The position numbers were made by a program, and so were the translations under genes. Of a stretch of 64,000 bases of DNA, positions 12,060-34,959 are shown piece after piece. The notes beneath the pieces were generated by a model, which saw nothing but the letters and a program-made list of their open reading frames with translations, had not been told where the DNA came from and did not search any database. Location of the stretch: positions 4,404,594 to 4,468,593 of the forward strand of contig NW_024742338.1 in NCBI RefSeq assembly GCF_018991925.1, written 5' to 3'. Each line of letters begins with the position of its first letter. Within the stretch, counting starts at the first letter, position 1. The DNA is from Homarus americanus. Taxonomy: Eukaryota > Arthropoda > Malacostraca > Decapoda > Nephropidae.

Positions 12060-12091
12060 TGCTTGCTGCCCTCTCCTTCTCTCTTATTTAC

Positions 12092-12208
<117 letters not shown>

Positions 12209-12309
12209 CCTGCAGCTTCCCTCACCTAGTTGTATACTGTATATAGTTGCTTAACTAACCTGCCTCCTCGTGCCTGTCTGCCTCTTCAGTACATGACGCT
12301 GCCCACTAA

Positions 12310-12332
12310 CTCTAACTCCTTCTTGATTGCAG
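12310..12332 (+). promoter_or_regulatory. Splice acceptor immediately before an ATG
   Basis: CTAAC (a branch-point-like motif), then the pyrimidine-rich TCCTTCTTGATTGCAG, ends at 12332, and ATG follows directly. This suggests the large exon at 12333 is spliced in rather than being a first exon. It accepts phase 0, the phase exon 1 at 5453 provides. Confidence 0.6.
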
Positions 12333-14327
12333 ATGGTTCTTTTGGTGGTCTCTTCCCTACTAACCATGGACCTAACTCTGGCGAGCTACAGTAACAACCT
12401 TATCAACCTGATCATTCGTCCTGCGGGTCGCAGTCGCTCCTTCAAGTGGCTCGGCCGAGGAGACATTGACAACATTCCCATCCATGTTCCCCGGCCGGTC
12501 TTCCTCCCTCGCTGGCTCCCCAAGGATAGGCCAGAGTATGTGGCCAAGTGGGTCCCTACCACGCCCTCGCCACACGCCCGGAAACCTTCCTCTGATTACT
12601 CTGGGTTCGGTGATCTCAGGTCTAACTCTGTAGTTGAACCATCAGTCTCAACAACCTATGATGCGGCACTGGTCCGCGCCTCTGAGACACCGCTTACTGG
12701 CTATGCTCCTCCCCACCCAGACGATATCATCTCTGAGACGCAAACGAGAAGCAACGTCGCTCCCGCCGACAGCACATCGCCCGCCGTTGTGAAACCTCCA
12801 CCTTCAGAGTACTTCTCCCAACAAGAAGCTCCGGTGCTCCCCGTGACGGCCATCAGGAGTCAACTGAGTGTGTCCCCTCCAGCACCACTACAGCCCACCT
12901 TCAGCGCCCTCATACAAGACGAAGCCTCTGTGCAGATCATAGACTTCGGTCCCCCTGAACCCGGCAGCATCATCGTCGAGGGCAACAGCATAGACGTTCT
13001 AGAAACTACCGCTGACGATTTTCTTGTGAGTGCCATGATTGACGGCACTCTGACAGCGTTCCACCCCGCCGCCGTCACCACCACCCTGGGGGGCGCCGTG
13101 ATCCAGGACAACACTGTTCCTCCTGAAGGTGATGACGTGGTGTTCATCGTAGGGCCTAACGATGACGTGGTGAGGTCTACCTTCACCCCGCACACCACCA
13201 CACTCCTCCTCGATGACGATGACCTTCAGTCCTCGCTCGATAACCCCGGCAAGACTCTGGCGTCCCCCTCCGTCATCACTCTGCCGCTGGAAGTCCCACA
13301 AGCAGACGTCATTACTCAGGAAAATGAAGTGAAGTTCATCTTTGGCGACTCTCACCCACAGAACGCTGAGTTAACTCTGAGACACAACCAAGGTTCACAG
13401 TTACCTCACAACCAAGGTTCACAGTTACCACACAACCAAGGTTCACAGTTACCACACAACCAAGGTTCACAATTACCACACAACCAAGGTTCACAGTTAC
13501 CACACAACCAAGGTTCACAGTTACCACACAACCAAGGTTCACAGTTACCACACAACCAAGGTTCACAGTTACCACACAACCAAGGTTCACAGTTACCACA
13601 CAACCAAGGTTTACAGTTACCACACAACCAAGGTTTACAGTTACCACACGACGCCTCACTAAGCCAAGAGTTTCAGCCCAGTCCAGTTTTTAATGTAAAT
13701 CAAGACCCTCTAACCAGTGAAGACTTTCAGCCCAACCCGGAGTTTATATCAACGCTCAACTCACAACCCAATTTAGAATTTGTGTCTGAGGGAAATTTCG
13801 AAAATGATCCCGAAATCCTATTTAACGATAATGCTCAGCAGCCATCAGGGAACTCAGAAGAAACAAGACCCGTGTTGTTGCCCGGCGATAGTATCTTAAT
13901 CACTGTGGGGTCCAGCCAAGACGTTCAGTTTAACAATGACTTTGAGTCCAGTCGCACGTTCCAGTCTAGGGAGAGTGTTGGTGCAGCTGATCCCGAGGAC
14001 CTCATCACGTCCCGGGCGGCACCCCTGGCCAGACCAGCATTGATGGCCCCGCCCGCATTGCCGCCCCTGCTAGACGGCCGCGCCCTCACCCACCTCACCT
14101 CCCTTCCCGTCACTGACTTTATCCCGCAACCAGTGGTGGTCCCCCTCGTTCCGTCGTCCATCACGCTGGACCTACCTCAGGAGGACCTCCGGGGCAGGCA
14201 GGCTCGGGTTCTCTCTGGTACACACTCGTTCCCTGACCGGAAGTTCGAAGCCTCCCAGATACTGCCATACGGCGCCCGCTTCCACCCTAGACGACGGCAG
14301 CACCCCAGGCGGATGTTCTTCGGCTGA
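12333..14327 (+). CDS. Secreted W/P-rich module protein with HNQGSQLP repeats (intact, 664 aa)
   Basis: A single uninterrupted frame. Residues 1-18 (MVLLVVSSLLTMDLTLAS) look like a signal peptide. Residues ~30-85 carry a module with FKWLGRGD, IPIHVPRPVFLPRWLP and EYVAKWVPTTPSP, then GFG and SNSVV, matching the neighbouring exon at 11464 in order and spacing. A Pro/Ser/Thr/Asp-rich middle follows. Residues ~350-438 are eleven HNQG[SL]QLP repeats. The rest is acidic and ends basic (HPRRRQHPRRMFFG). There are no membrane segments after the signal peptide and few or no cysteines. An extracellular or cuticle-associated protein is possible, but no Rebers-Riddiford or chitin-binding signature is visible and I do not recognise the family. 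ATG 12333 is chosen because a good acceptor ends at 12332; an upstream exon could add Met-Ala-Arg. Confidence 0.75.
   Translation: MVLLVVSSLLTMDLTLASYSNNLINLIIRPAGRSRSFKWLGRGDIDNIPIHVPRPVFLPRWLPKDRPEYVAKWVPTTPSPHARKPSSDYSGFGDLRSNSVVEPSVSTTYDAALVRASETPLTGYAPPHPDDIISETQTRSNVAPADSTSPAVVKPPPSEYFSQQEAPVLPVTAIRSQLSVSPPAPLQPTFSALIQDEASVQIIDFGPPEPGSIIVEGNSIDVLETTADDFLVSAMIDGTLTAFHPAAVTTTLGGAVIQDNTVPPEGDDVVFIVGPNDDVVRSTFTPHTTTLLLDDDDLQSSLDNPGKTLASPSVITLPLEVPQADVITQENEVKFIFGDSHPQNAELTLRHNQGSQLPHNQGSQLPHNQGSQLPHNQGSQLPHNQGSQLPHNQGSQLPHNQGSQLPHNQGSQLPHNQGSQLPHNQGLQLPHNQGLQLPHDASLSQEFQPSPVFNVNQDPLTSEDFQPNPEFISTLNSQPNLEFVSEGNFENDPEILFNDNAQQPSGNSEETRPVLLPGDSILITVGSSQDVQFNNDFESSRTFQSRESVGAADPEDLITSRAAPLARPALMAPPALPPLLDGRALTHLTSLPVTDFIPQPVVVPLVPSSITLDLPQEDLRGRQARVLSGTHSFPDRKFEASQILPYGARFHPRRRQHPRRMFFG
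13382..13645 (+). repeat. 24-bp coding minisatellite, 11 units of HNQGSQLP
   Basis: Eleven in-frame 24-bp units with almost no nucleotide divergence. Nine read HNQGSQLP and the last two have Leu for Ser. Near identity suggests recent expansion or homogenisation. The antisense Cys/Trp-rich frames across it are shadows. Confidence 0.95.
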
Positions 14328-14574
14328 AGGAAGGAGGAACACGCCATCAGAAAGTCTTTACAGAATCGTAGGTTAAAATTCTCTGTGTCAACCTGAATCA
14401 TTTCACCCAATACACTAACATGGCGGCCAGAGTGGTGGTCATACTGCACGGACATTCTCTCTCTAGGAAAGATTTATTCTCTTATTAACAGACAATTTTT
14501 CAATTACAAATCTGAAAATCCGAAGTTAGACAACGTGACTTGATACAAAACTGTTAAACTAATTTTTCGGGTGA

Positions 14575-14580
14575 AATAAA
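14575..14580 (+). terminator. Candidate poly(A) signal AATAAA
   Basis: AATAAA about 250 bases after the stop at 14327, a plausible 3' end for the secreted-protein transcript. Confidence 0.45.
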
Positions 14581-15160
14581 CCAACCTAACCTTTCCTAAC
14601 TTAAAACTAAGCCTGATCTAACCTTAGCCTAGCATAAACCAAACTAATACTACCACAGAATCGTTAGGTTAGCGGCCTAACAAGATCAATGTTCTATTTT
14701 ATCCACTCTTGTTTGGGGATATCTGTCCAACATTGCGACATTGATCACCTTCGACACTGTAGCCGAATACTACAGGTGTGTGTATGTGTAATTATCTGTG
14801 ATTTTTTAATACATTTAAATGCAATTATATAGATAAATTTATTAAATGGTAACCTTCAGTGTTAGGTAACCATTATTATTAGTAGGAGTAGTAGTATTGT
14901 TGTTGTTGTTGTTGTTGTTATTTCATTAGTGGTAGCAGCAGGATTGTCATCATTCTTGTTAGTGCTCTTATTATCAGTTATTATTGTTATATATTTCATT
15001 ATCATTGTTATTATTATCATTGTTATAATTGTTATTATTAATTATCATTGTTATTATTGTTATTATTATTATCATTGTTATTTTTTTTATTATTCATTGA
15101 TTATTATCATTGTTATTATTGTTATTAATATCATTATATCCATACACTTGTAATACAAAA
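14581..15160. other. AT-rich intergenic DNA with (TTG)n and (ATT)n runs
   Basis: CCTAACC-like pieces lie near 14583-14650. TTG repeats (about 14895-14922) and interrupted ATT/ATC repeats (about 14960-15140) follow. No gene was seen. Confidence 0.7.
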
Positions 15161-15179
15161 CATCACTACAGGCAGCGAG

Positions 15180-15504
15180 CGGCGCGCGAAGGTTGGTCTC
15201 TCTTAAGTTTGTGCAGATGGTGAGATGCTTTACTGTACGCCAGGCACTGTTATACTTTATCATCTTCGCCAATGATCGGCTCGTTAGCCGCTTGGGCGGT
15301 CGATCACGTCTCAGTTAAACACTGTTGGCAAGAACCGGGCATGCACCGGCTCCTGAATGTACCTGAACCTACTTTATTGTTGGTCAAGTCTGGTCTTGAA
15401 AGAGCTCACACTCGGTGGTGTCACAACACTCTGGCAGGTTGTTCCAAGTGTATAGTTTCCAGCATGTCATTTATGCAACAAACAAACAACAACGGGCCCA
15501 GCAC
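15180..15504 (-). mobile_element. 3' part of a decayed LINE, separated from its 5' part by a MITE
   Basis: The - strand resumes LINE reverse transcriptase at VLGPLLFVCCINDMLE (about 15510 down). It then jumps to the usual extreme C-terminal motif ending SVVTPPSVSSFKTRLD, so most of the region between is deleted. It continues into a 3' untranslated tail. It pairs with the fragment at 15916-16580. Confidence 0.75.
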
Positions 15505-15915
15505 ACAGTGCCGGGTTAAGACTTTCGTAGGCCTTAGGCACCTCCAAGATATGGGGCCCCATTTGACAGCATATTAACTAATAACACAAGCTAGTACCTA
15601 ATTATAAAATGTGATGTCGAAAGAATAAGATTCAGTGATGTTTGCCATGAATTGAGTAAAAGAAAATGGGTTAGATCAGCTGTTCTTGTACAGTACAGAA
15701 ATAGTTTTGTTTACAAGAAGCACAGCTAGCTGGTGGACACTAATAGGATTAAGTAATAAATAAATGGAAAAAAAGTACCTCAGTATCAATTTAATAATAA
15801 CCTGTAGAAAAAGGGGAAGAAAAGTTCTCGTTTTATTTTTCGTAGGCCCCCAATATCTCGTAGGCCCTAGGCACTGTGCCTACTGTGCCTAATGGATAAT
15901 CCGGGCTTGCCAGTA
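15505..15915. mobile_element. MITE-like element inserted in a LINE
   Basis: The ends are imperfect inverted repeats: GCCGGGTTAAG near 15511 against GCCCGGATTA on the other strand near 15905. Inner arms both contain a GATAT.GGGGCC stretch and the GTAGGCC(T/C)TAGGCAC motif. A GCACTGT-like duplication flanks the two sides. It carries no coding sequence. Confidence 0.6.
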
Positions 15916-16580
15916 CAGTGCCCTGTGGTACCCCGCTTGTTATGGGTACCCATGACGATTTCGTGCCATTAATCACCACACATCATTGTTTGCTGTCTTG
16001 TATAAAGTCTCCGATCCACGCTAGGACACTAACCTCAAATCCCGTACCCTTCCAGTTTAATTTTCAGCCTTTCATTGGGGTACTCTGTCGAAAGCTTTGG
16101 CAAAATCTAGGTCTACTGTATATTGTCGATGTTATCACCCCGTTCCAGAATTTGGGTCCAAACATCCAGGACCTTGAGTACTTGTGTTAAGCAGGAGCGC
16201 CCCGGCATAAAACCGTGTTGGCAATCCTTTACAAGGTTGTTTCGTAGTACATGTTCCATCATGGCATCTCTTATAATGCTCTCAAGTACTTTACATACTA
16301 TGCTGGTCAGGCTCACTGATCTATAGTTATTTGTGGCGTGACAATCACCCTTCTTGAACATAGGACTCACATAAGCCATATTCCAGTCATCGGGAACCTT
16401 TTGCTCCTCCAGGCATCTGCAGAACAGGATCTTCAGGGGCTCAGCAAGCTCGTTGCACAACTTCTCTTAGCACTCTGGGAAGCACTCTGTTAGAGCCGGG
16501 ACTCTTATGAACCTTTAGCTTTGACAATTTGTTTCCAAAACACTCTTCTGAGAACACAATGTGCGTCAGCGTTGTGTCAA
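15916..16580 (-). mobile_element. CR1/L2-like LINE reverse transcriptase fragment (degenerate)
   Basis: Read on the - strand, it contains KVHKSPGSNRVLPRVLRE, ELAEPLKILF, VPDDWNMAYVSPMFKKGD, NYRSVSLTSIVCKVLE, HGFMPGRSCLTQ, LDFAKAFDRVP and ITSGVPQGTVLA. These are consecutive reverse-transcriptase blocks of the CR1/L2/Jockey type in the right order. At least two frame changes and several stops are present. The active-site YxDD block is missing because the copy is broken by the MITE and an internal deletion. Confidence 0.9.
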
Positions 16581-16768
16581 GTAATCTTTCCTCATTTCTT
16601 CTCCTTTTTTATTCGAGAATAAGCTGCGGCCAAACTCACTTCTGCTGGCGTCCTCAGCAACCAGTACCCATTCAACTATTAGGACTGGTTGCTGTAGACT
16701 CCTGTCTTTCGTTTGACACCTCCTCCCTCCTCCTCCCCACCCACCATGCTCTCGATGTAAATTAAGAT

Positions 16769-16770
16769 AA

Positions 16771-16818
<48 letters not shown>

Positions 16819-16889
16819 GTTGTTGTTATTAGTATAATTATACATAATTTCCTGTCGAACTCTTTTCTTATCCCATGAATGATAGTGGA

Positions 16890-16982
<93 letters not shown>
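16769..16982. repeat. (ATT)n and (AT)n microsatellites
   Basis: ATT units lie at about 16769-16825 and a pure AT run at 16893-16982. Confidence 0.95.
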
Positions 16983-16983
<1 letters not shown>

Positions 16984-17564
16984 TGAGTATAGATGAAATA
17001 CTTAGGTGTTTAAAGTTAACATTAGGACAGCGATCAAGTACAGGTCACCGAGCCCGATGGTGACGGTCGACTGCTGAGAATAATAAAGAACCAAATAGAA
17101 ACAAAGAAAAGGTCAAAGTATAAAGCACAAATTACTTCTCTAAAGTAATTATACTTACTTTTAAATTTATAAAGTTAAGTCTCACTATAACAAACAACAC
17201 TATGATAGCGGGGTCACCTGAGTCACTGGCATTCCAAGTTGATGACAAAGTTGACTTTTTTTATATCGACATGAAGGCTGGAATACACTTGAAAACTAAC
17301 GGTACTTAAGTACTCACATTTTCACGGTAGGCTATATGTAGGCCTTGCTGACGTCACCCAGGTTGTAATATGTGTGCGCTCTCTGACTGCTTGATTTAGA
17401 GTGATAACGTCGTTGACTATCCAACAGAGACGTGACCAACCTCCCCAGCTGCTAACAGGCCAATCAGTGGCGAAGAAGATAAAACAAAGTACACTAAAGG
17501 AAGATGATTGCTTTATCTTACAACTTTAATGCTGTAAAGTAACATTAGGTGTGATGGTGGATGT

Positions 17565-17985
17565 ATGGAAGAAATCAAAACAAAAACAGGTCAAGCAAAA
17601 ATAGCATTAAATAATCTAAAAGACCTAATGAAGAGGGACATTATCTTCAGTGTGAGAAAAAGGCGGCTGAAAGGTTTTATATGGCAAGGATTATTGTATG
17701 GGGAAGAAGCGTGGACACTTTATACACCAGAAAGAAGTTAGGGGCCTTTAAAATATAATTATAGCTGAGGGAATAATAACAGAAATATTAATGGGCAGGG
17801 TGGTCAGGGGAAGGCAGAGACTAGGATGAATGAATGAATGAAACTAAAAACTGGGTCCCCAAGAGAGATAAAAAATAATAATTTTACAGGATTGTTAAAA
17901 ACAGCCCGAGAACTTTTAGAGTGGAAGAGTGTGGTCGCCAAATCTCAGACATGAGGACAGTACTCTGACTGATTGAGTGACAACT
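17565..17985 (+). mobile_element. RTE-like LINE C-terminal fragment (degenerate)
   Basis: The + strand reads EIKTKTGQAKIALNNLKDLM, IIFSVRKRRLKGFIWQGLLY and GEEAWTLYTPERS, then after frame breaks ends like ELLEWKSVVANLRHED. This matches the region after the reverse transcriptase in RTE-type LINEs (the LLYG.EaWTL and final rVVA motifs). Stops and shifts are present. Confidence 0.75.
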
Positions 17986-18080
17986 GTAATAAAAAAGTAA
18001 AGAAGTTACCCATATTACAGTTTTGTTTTCTTTAATTGTATCATAGAAAATAGACATAAATGAACAGTTTCAGGCAGGAC

Positions 18081-18200
18081 TTAAATAACTTTGAATGAAA
18101 TTAAATGCGCTAATTAAATAACTTTGAATGAGATTAAATGCGCTAATTAAATAACTTTGAATGAGATTAAATGCGCTAATTAAATAACTTTGAATGAATT
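18081..18200. repeat. 33-bp minisatellite, ~4 copies
   Basis: The unit contains AATAACTTTGAATGAGATTA followed by AATGCGCTAATT. The copies are nearly identical. Confidence 0.85.
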
Positions 18201-18385
18201 TAAAGGTGTTATCGTAGCATTAGAGAGACCATCCGAGTCTCACTTTAATTAAATGGCTGACAATAACAATAACAATAATATTTATATAAAAAGTCATTAT
18301 TTGCGCGGGAACTTCGTAGAAGAAAAGTGTCTTAGAAATTTCTGAACTATTGATTGTAATGATAAGATTCTTGAGAATCGGGTTG

Positions 18386-18414
18386 TAATAATGATAATAG
18401 TAATAATAATAATA

Positions 18415-18489
<75 letters not shown>
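18386..18489. repeat. (AAT)n switching to (ATT)n
   Basis: AAT units change to ATT units at about 18414, making the run palindromic across the switch. Confidence 0.95.
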
Positions 18490-18492
<3 letters not shown>

Positions 18493-18678
18493 CACAGAGA
18501 TTATATTAAAGATATTTTAAAAACAAAATGTTCAGATAATGGAACTTTAGTCAATTATTGTAGGTTATTAGCAAAAATTTATAAAAATAAATGGATTTCA
18601 GGATTATTAGGAACCTTAGTACTGCATATTGGTTTCTGTTCCATTATTTCCATTTTGAGACAAAAAAACAAAGATAAC

Positions 18679-18749
18679 ATACCGTAGTTTATGTGAACGC
18701 TTTAATTTTATACATACATACATAAAATTAAAGCGTTTATGTAAATTAT

Positions 18750-18754
<5 letters not shown>
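18679..18754. repeat. 33-bp inverted repeat with a 10-nt loop, ahead of an (AT)n run
   Basis: Arms 18679-18711 and 18722-18754 are complementary over 33 bases with about five mismatches; the inner 14 (CGCTTTAATTTTAT) are perfect. The loop is ACATACATAC. The second arm merges into the (AT)n run. Confidence 0.8.

Positions 18755-18834
<80 letters not shown>
18752..18834. repeat. (AT)n microsatellite
   Basis: A pure AT run of about 40 units. Confidence 0.97.
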
Positions 18835-18836
<2 letters not shown>

Positions 18837-19205
18837 TATCTTTCCTCAGTGTTATGACTCAGGTAAACCATCAGTTGCGCCATGGTGCTGCCATATGACA
18901 TTATCTCTTAAACACTTTTCACCGTGGACTTGTGACACAGATAAGATAATAACCGAGATAATGGCGATAAATGAATATATTTTAGATAAGGATATCCCAA
19001 TGTAACAGAAAAATAAAACACCTTTCTATCAGCATGACCTTGCATAAACTGCATAACACAATTGGTATGTCGTCAATAACACTGGGAAGGAGTTTGGGGT
19101 TACCGGCAGATTGAAATTATTCCTTTAAAATTAATACTAATCTCTATTGGATGATTTTATACTATTAAAAGTTCATAAAGTAGCCTTTTTAATGTTTTTA
19201 TCAAG

Positions 19206-19287
19206 TATATAAGTAGGGGTGTTGTTATACAAGAGACTGGGGAGAGAGTAGAGAGTGGTGAAGGGGAGCTAGTGAGGTCCGGCAGCT
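19206..19287 (+). promoter_or_regulatory. Candidate TATA promoter and 5' UTR of the reductase gene
   Basis: TATATAAG at 19206-19213 lies 76 bases before the first ATG of the reductase frame, which places a start site near 19237. No strong initiator was recognised, so the exact start is uncertain. Confidence 0.5.
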
Positions 19288-31691
<12,404 letters not shown>

Positions 31692-32085
31692 TTACTGCTG
31701 CCTTTAGCTAATTAACCAGGGGCAGCGTGTATCAGTTTAACACATTTGCTATGAGATATTTTAGATCATTGTTGCATGATCCATTGTGGAGTTCATTATT
31801 ATGGTCTTGCTATTAATTCTTATTTGGTGTAATGTATCATGTTGTTTTTTTATTTAACTTATTGTACTTCTATTATGTTTACATTAATTGTGACCATATA
31901 CCTACACATCACAGATTAGTGACTATCTCATTTTGGGTGTGTGTGTGTGAGCACACTGCCCCTGGTTATATGCTGATAGCAGCAAGTTACCAATCTTCAA
32001 GACCAAGACTGCAGAAATCGGACCAGTGTAGGAGTTTTGTGAGTGTTGGCAAGTTGCTGAACCTCTGAATGCCTACATTTTCAGA

Positions 32086-32155
32086 TTTTCTGAATTATGA
32101 AGGCTGTTCCTCAAAACCCGGGTATGGGCGAGGGCCGCTGGAAGTTAGTCTTTGG
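32086..32155 (+). promoter_or_regulatory. Candidate form II SECIS element
   Basis: In the 3' UTR about 410 bases after the UGA, ATGA (32097-32100) is followed by 12 bases, then the unpaired AAAA (32113-32116). The CCTC (32109-32112) pairs with GAGG (32130-32133). CCC (32117-32119) pairs with GGG (32126-32128) as the small apical helix of form II. The 3' side returns to GGA at 32140-32142, giving the G.A/A.G quartet. AATT (32093-32096) pairs with AGTT (32143-32146) below it. Spacing and motif order fit the eukaryotic SECIS consensus; the middle of helix II has one or two mismatches. Confidence 0.8.
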
Positions 32156-32322
32156 TATTGAGGTACTGTATTCTCAAGATACTTAGTTAACAAATTACTG
32201 GTATAAATGTATTGTTAGTTTGCCTCCAATAATGACGTGATTTCTTACAGTAATGTTATTTTTGTACACCATTGTTAAATCCACTAAAATGTTAAAGGCT
32301 ATACCTATATATCTTAGGATTT

Positions 32323-32328
32323 AATAAA
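32323..32328 (+). terminator. Poly(A) signal of the reductase gene
   Basis: AATAAA about 630 bases after the stop and 180 bases after the SECIS, the first AATAAA downstream of it. Confidence 0.65.
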
Positions 32329-32399
32329 TTTACATCAAAATTTTTCTTTAATTTGCCATATGAGGATAATGAAAATACTTTTGTTAGGAATCAAACATT

Positions 32400-33946
32400 A
32401 TTTAAAAAAAATTCAAAACATAGTTACTTAAACTGAGACCAACCCAAGTGCAGACTGTGGAACAGGCTTAATAATACTGAGACAGAAAGAATACAAAAGT
32501 TTCCCCCAAAACAGATGTTCAGTATTGTTAGAAAGACTTGAAGAATAATTGGTAAAAATTTAAAGGACAAAAGCAGACCAGACATAAACCACATTGAAAC
32601 ACCAATAAATGTTAAAGAGAAAGGAGAAGAAGTGGGACTTAGAAAAAATAACAATAAAAATTAATATAGTACAGTATAGATATACAAAAGAAACATTTGT
32701 GAAAGGAAAACAAAATGGTGATGGTGACAGACAACTACAGGGAAGACATAAACAATATACAAGTACATGAAGTAAAGGCACTAAGATTCTATTTAAGGCA
32801 GAAATTAAAGATAAATACACAGAGTTTGGAGAAGAATTATAACATGAAAATAAAAATTATATATTGTACAGTGAAACCTCCATATAATGAACTTCTCTCC
32901 ATATAATCTATCAGATGGAGGTTTCACATCTAATGGACCCTCGATATAATGGACTCTTCTCTAAATATTCCTTTAAATAGGTTTGGAAACGTATGAAGGT
33001 AGCTGTTATCAAAATGGTAAAATATAAGGCATCATTAGGTTAGAATGGGACTTTGGGAGACTTTTATAATTATTCATAACATTTGAGATCTACCATACAG
33101 TAAAAATTCGTTTTAGAAAATTGAAAATAAAGTATAATGGTGGTTCACATGAAAGATTTTCCAATTTTCTGTAATTTGCCAGTTTCTGTTTTTAATCTCC
33201 ATATGTATCCAAGGTATTCATTTGTAATATGTGAATTGTTAGTATTAAAATGTATAAATTCAGAAGCAAATATTGGACACTGGCAAGAGAGGGGACAGGA
33301 GTTTTGTAGGTAAATACATTGGCTGTGTGTTGAGTCTTTACTGTCAATGGTTGATACAATACTGTACAGCAAATAGTTATCTTCACCTTTCTGTTATACA
33401 CACTCACTTTTGGTTCAGATTTGTCTACATCAACAAATCTGAACTATAGTACAGTCCAGATATATGTCAGGGAAACCACAAGCAGTTCAGTCGGCTCAGA
33501 TTTCAAAAGAGCAAGTTCACCACAAAGAAAAAACTGCCATATATTTATGATCTGTCAGTTAACCTTTACTTTTTATTTTCCATATTAATTGATAATTATG
33601 GTAAATTACAGCACAGTCATAGAAATCACTCACTGTCATTACTGCTGCACCTGATATGATAAGTTCCTTTATTTGTGAGAGATTTTATATTAAAAAATAA
33701 AATAAAAGATGATTAGAATCTGTACTTTTATTAAGAACTTGGTTGTGTTATTGTGTGACATTAAGGTCTTGTATACCACCAAACTACAGTAGTGTACCAC
33801 AGGGTATTAAATAATTATACAAAATAGAACCATTATAGATTTATCTACCACCACTTCACATAAAGCTTAGTCTCACGAGAAATTTTTTTGAAGTCCCTGA
33901 ACAAAGACAAGTGGATTCTAGGATTTATGTGACAATTCTCCGGCAA
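32400..33946. other. AT-rich intergenic DNA, no gene seen
   Basis: The only structure noted is a 13-bp inverted repeat: GTGAAACCTCCAT at 32871-32883 and its complement at 32915-32927, beside a CAGTGAAACCTCCATATAAT end typical of pogo-like MITEs. Confidence 0.55.
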
Positions 33947-33948
33947 TA

Positions 33949-34207
33949 CAGGTTGACAACCCTTTATCCGAAATTCCAAAAACCGAAAAGCTCTGATAAC
34001 CGAAAGTTTTTTGTGGAGCATTTTTTTTTTTTTTGTATTAGCCCACCCGGGCACAGGTCACTGACCCACATCGGAGCCTGGGGGGTGAAATTGTAATAGT
34101 AATAATAATGATAATACAGTAATAATAATAATTATTCATAGTAAATAAAAATTTTAATAAATAATACACAAAAATAAAATAAGAATGATAACAATAATAA
34201 TAATAAC

Positions 34208-34258
<51 letters not shown>

Positions 34259-34518
34259 GAAATACAAGAATGAAAAAAAGATCAAAAGTGCAAAACACGA
34301 CCTAGACCTATGAATTATTATTGTTATTATTAATATTATTATTATAATTATTATTATTATATTTTAGCCCCCAGGCCCCAATGTGGGTCAGTGACCTGTG
34401 CCCAGGTGGCTGATCCCAGTAAAAAAAAAAAAAAAACTAACCGTTCTGAAAACCGAAAAATTCCAAAAACCGAAATGCATCTGGTCCCAAGGATTTCGGA
34501 TAAGGGATTGTCAACCTG
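33949..34518. mobile_element. pogo-like MITE with TA target duplication
   Basis: The left end CAGGTTGACAACCCTTTATC and the right end (complement CAGGTTGACAATCCCTTATC) are near-perfect terminal inverted repeats of about 27 bp. TA sits directly outside both ends (33947-33948 and 34519-34520). Subterminal CCGAAATTCCAAAAACCGAA is mirrored at both sides. There is no transposase. The centre is occupied by another foldback. Confidence 0.85.
34041..34411. mobile_element. Foldback element nested in the MITE
   Basis: 45-bp arms (34041-34085 and 34367-34411) contain GGGCACAGGTCACTGACCCA and its complement, enclosing about 280 bases of AAT/ATT repeats. T15 and A15 runs lie outside the arms. Confidence 0.75.
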
Positions 34519-34959
34519 TACAGATCTTGAATTGAATGAAGGAACGTTTACTGGGTCTCAGATAATTCTTCTAAATGATGATATATTTATTGAACACTGA
34601 AGAACAAAAAGATTTACGTGTTTAAAAGTCCTTCAAGAGTGTACAGTTTGCCAGAATATTTGAGACAGTCTTAAGAATGGCAACTAAAATACTCATCCAA
34701 CAGCTTCTTTCTCATACAGTTTGGTTAATGGAAGCATAGATAACTTGTCAAGGTAACAAATACAGTATAAGAATTTTAATTTTCTTGAACTCTGAAATTC
34801 AGCAATACCCTGTATAACTTAAGGCAGTTGTGTGTTGTGCGAACTGCATTTTAGCCTAAGTAAATATCTAAATATGCCTAGACACTTCATTCACCTTGTT
34901 TGCTTTATTTCGCGAATGTGAAGGTTGAGATTTGTCAAGTTTTTGGGTTGACCAGCCTA

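Noticed and set aside
13336..13659. Cys/Trp repeat protein (CGNCEPWL) on the - strand, metallothionein-like at first sight
   Set aside because: It is the exact antisense of the HNQGSQLP repeats in a better-supported coding exon.
18220..18495. Poly-Asn/Tyr protein
   Set aside because: It is translated from an AAT/ATT microsatellite.
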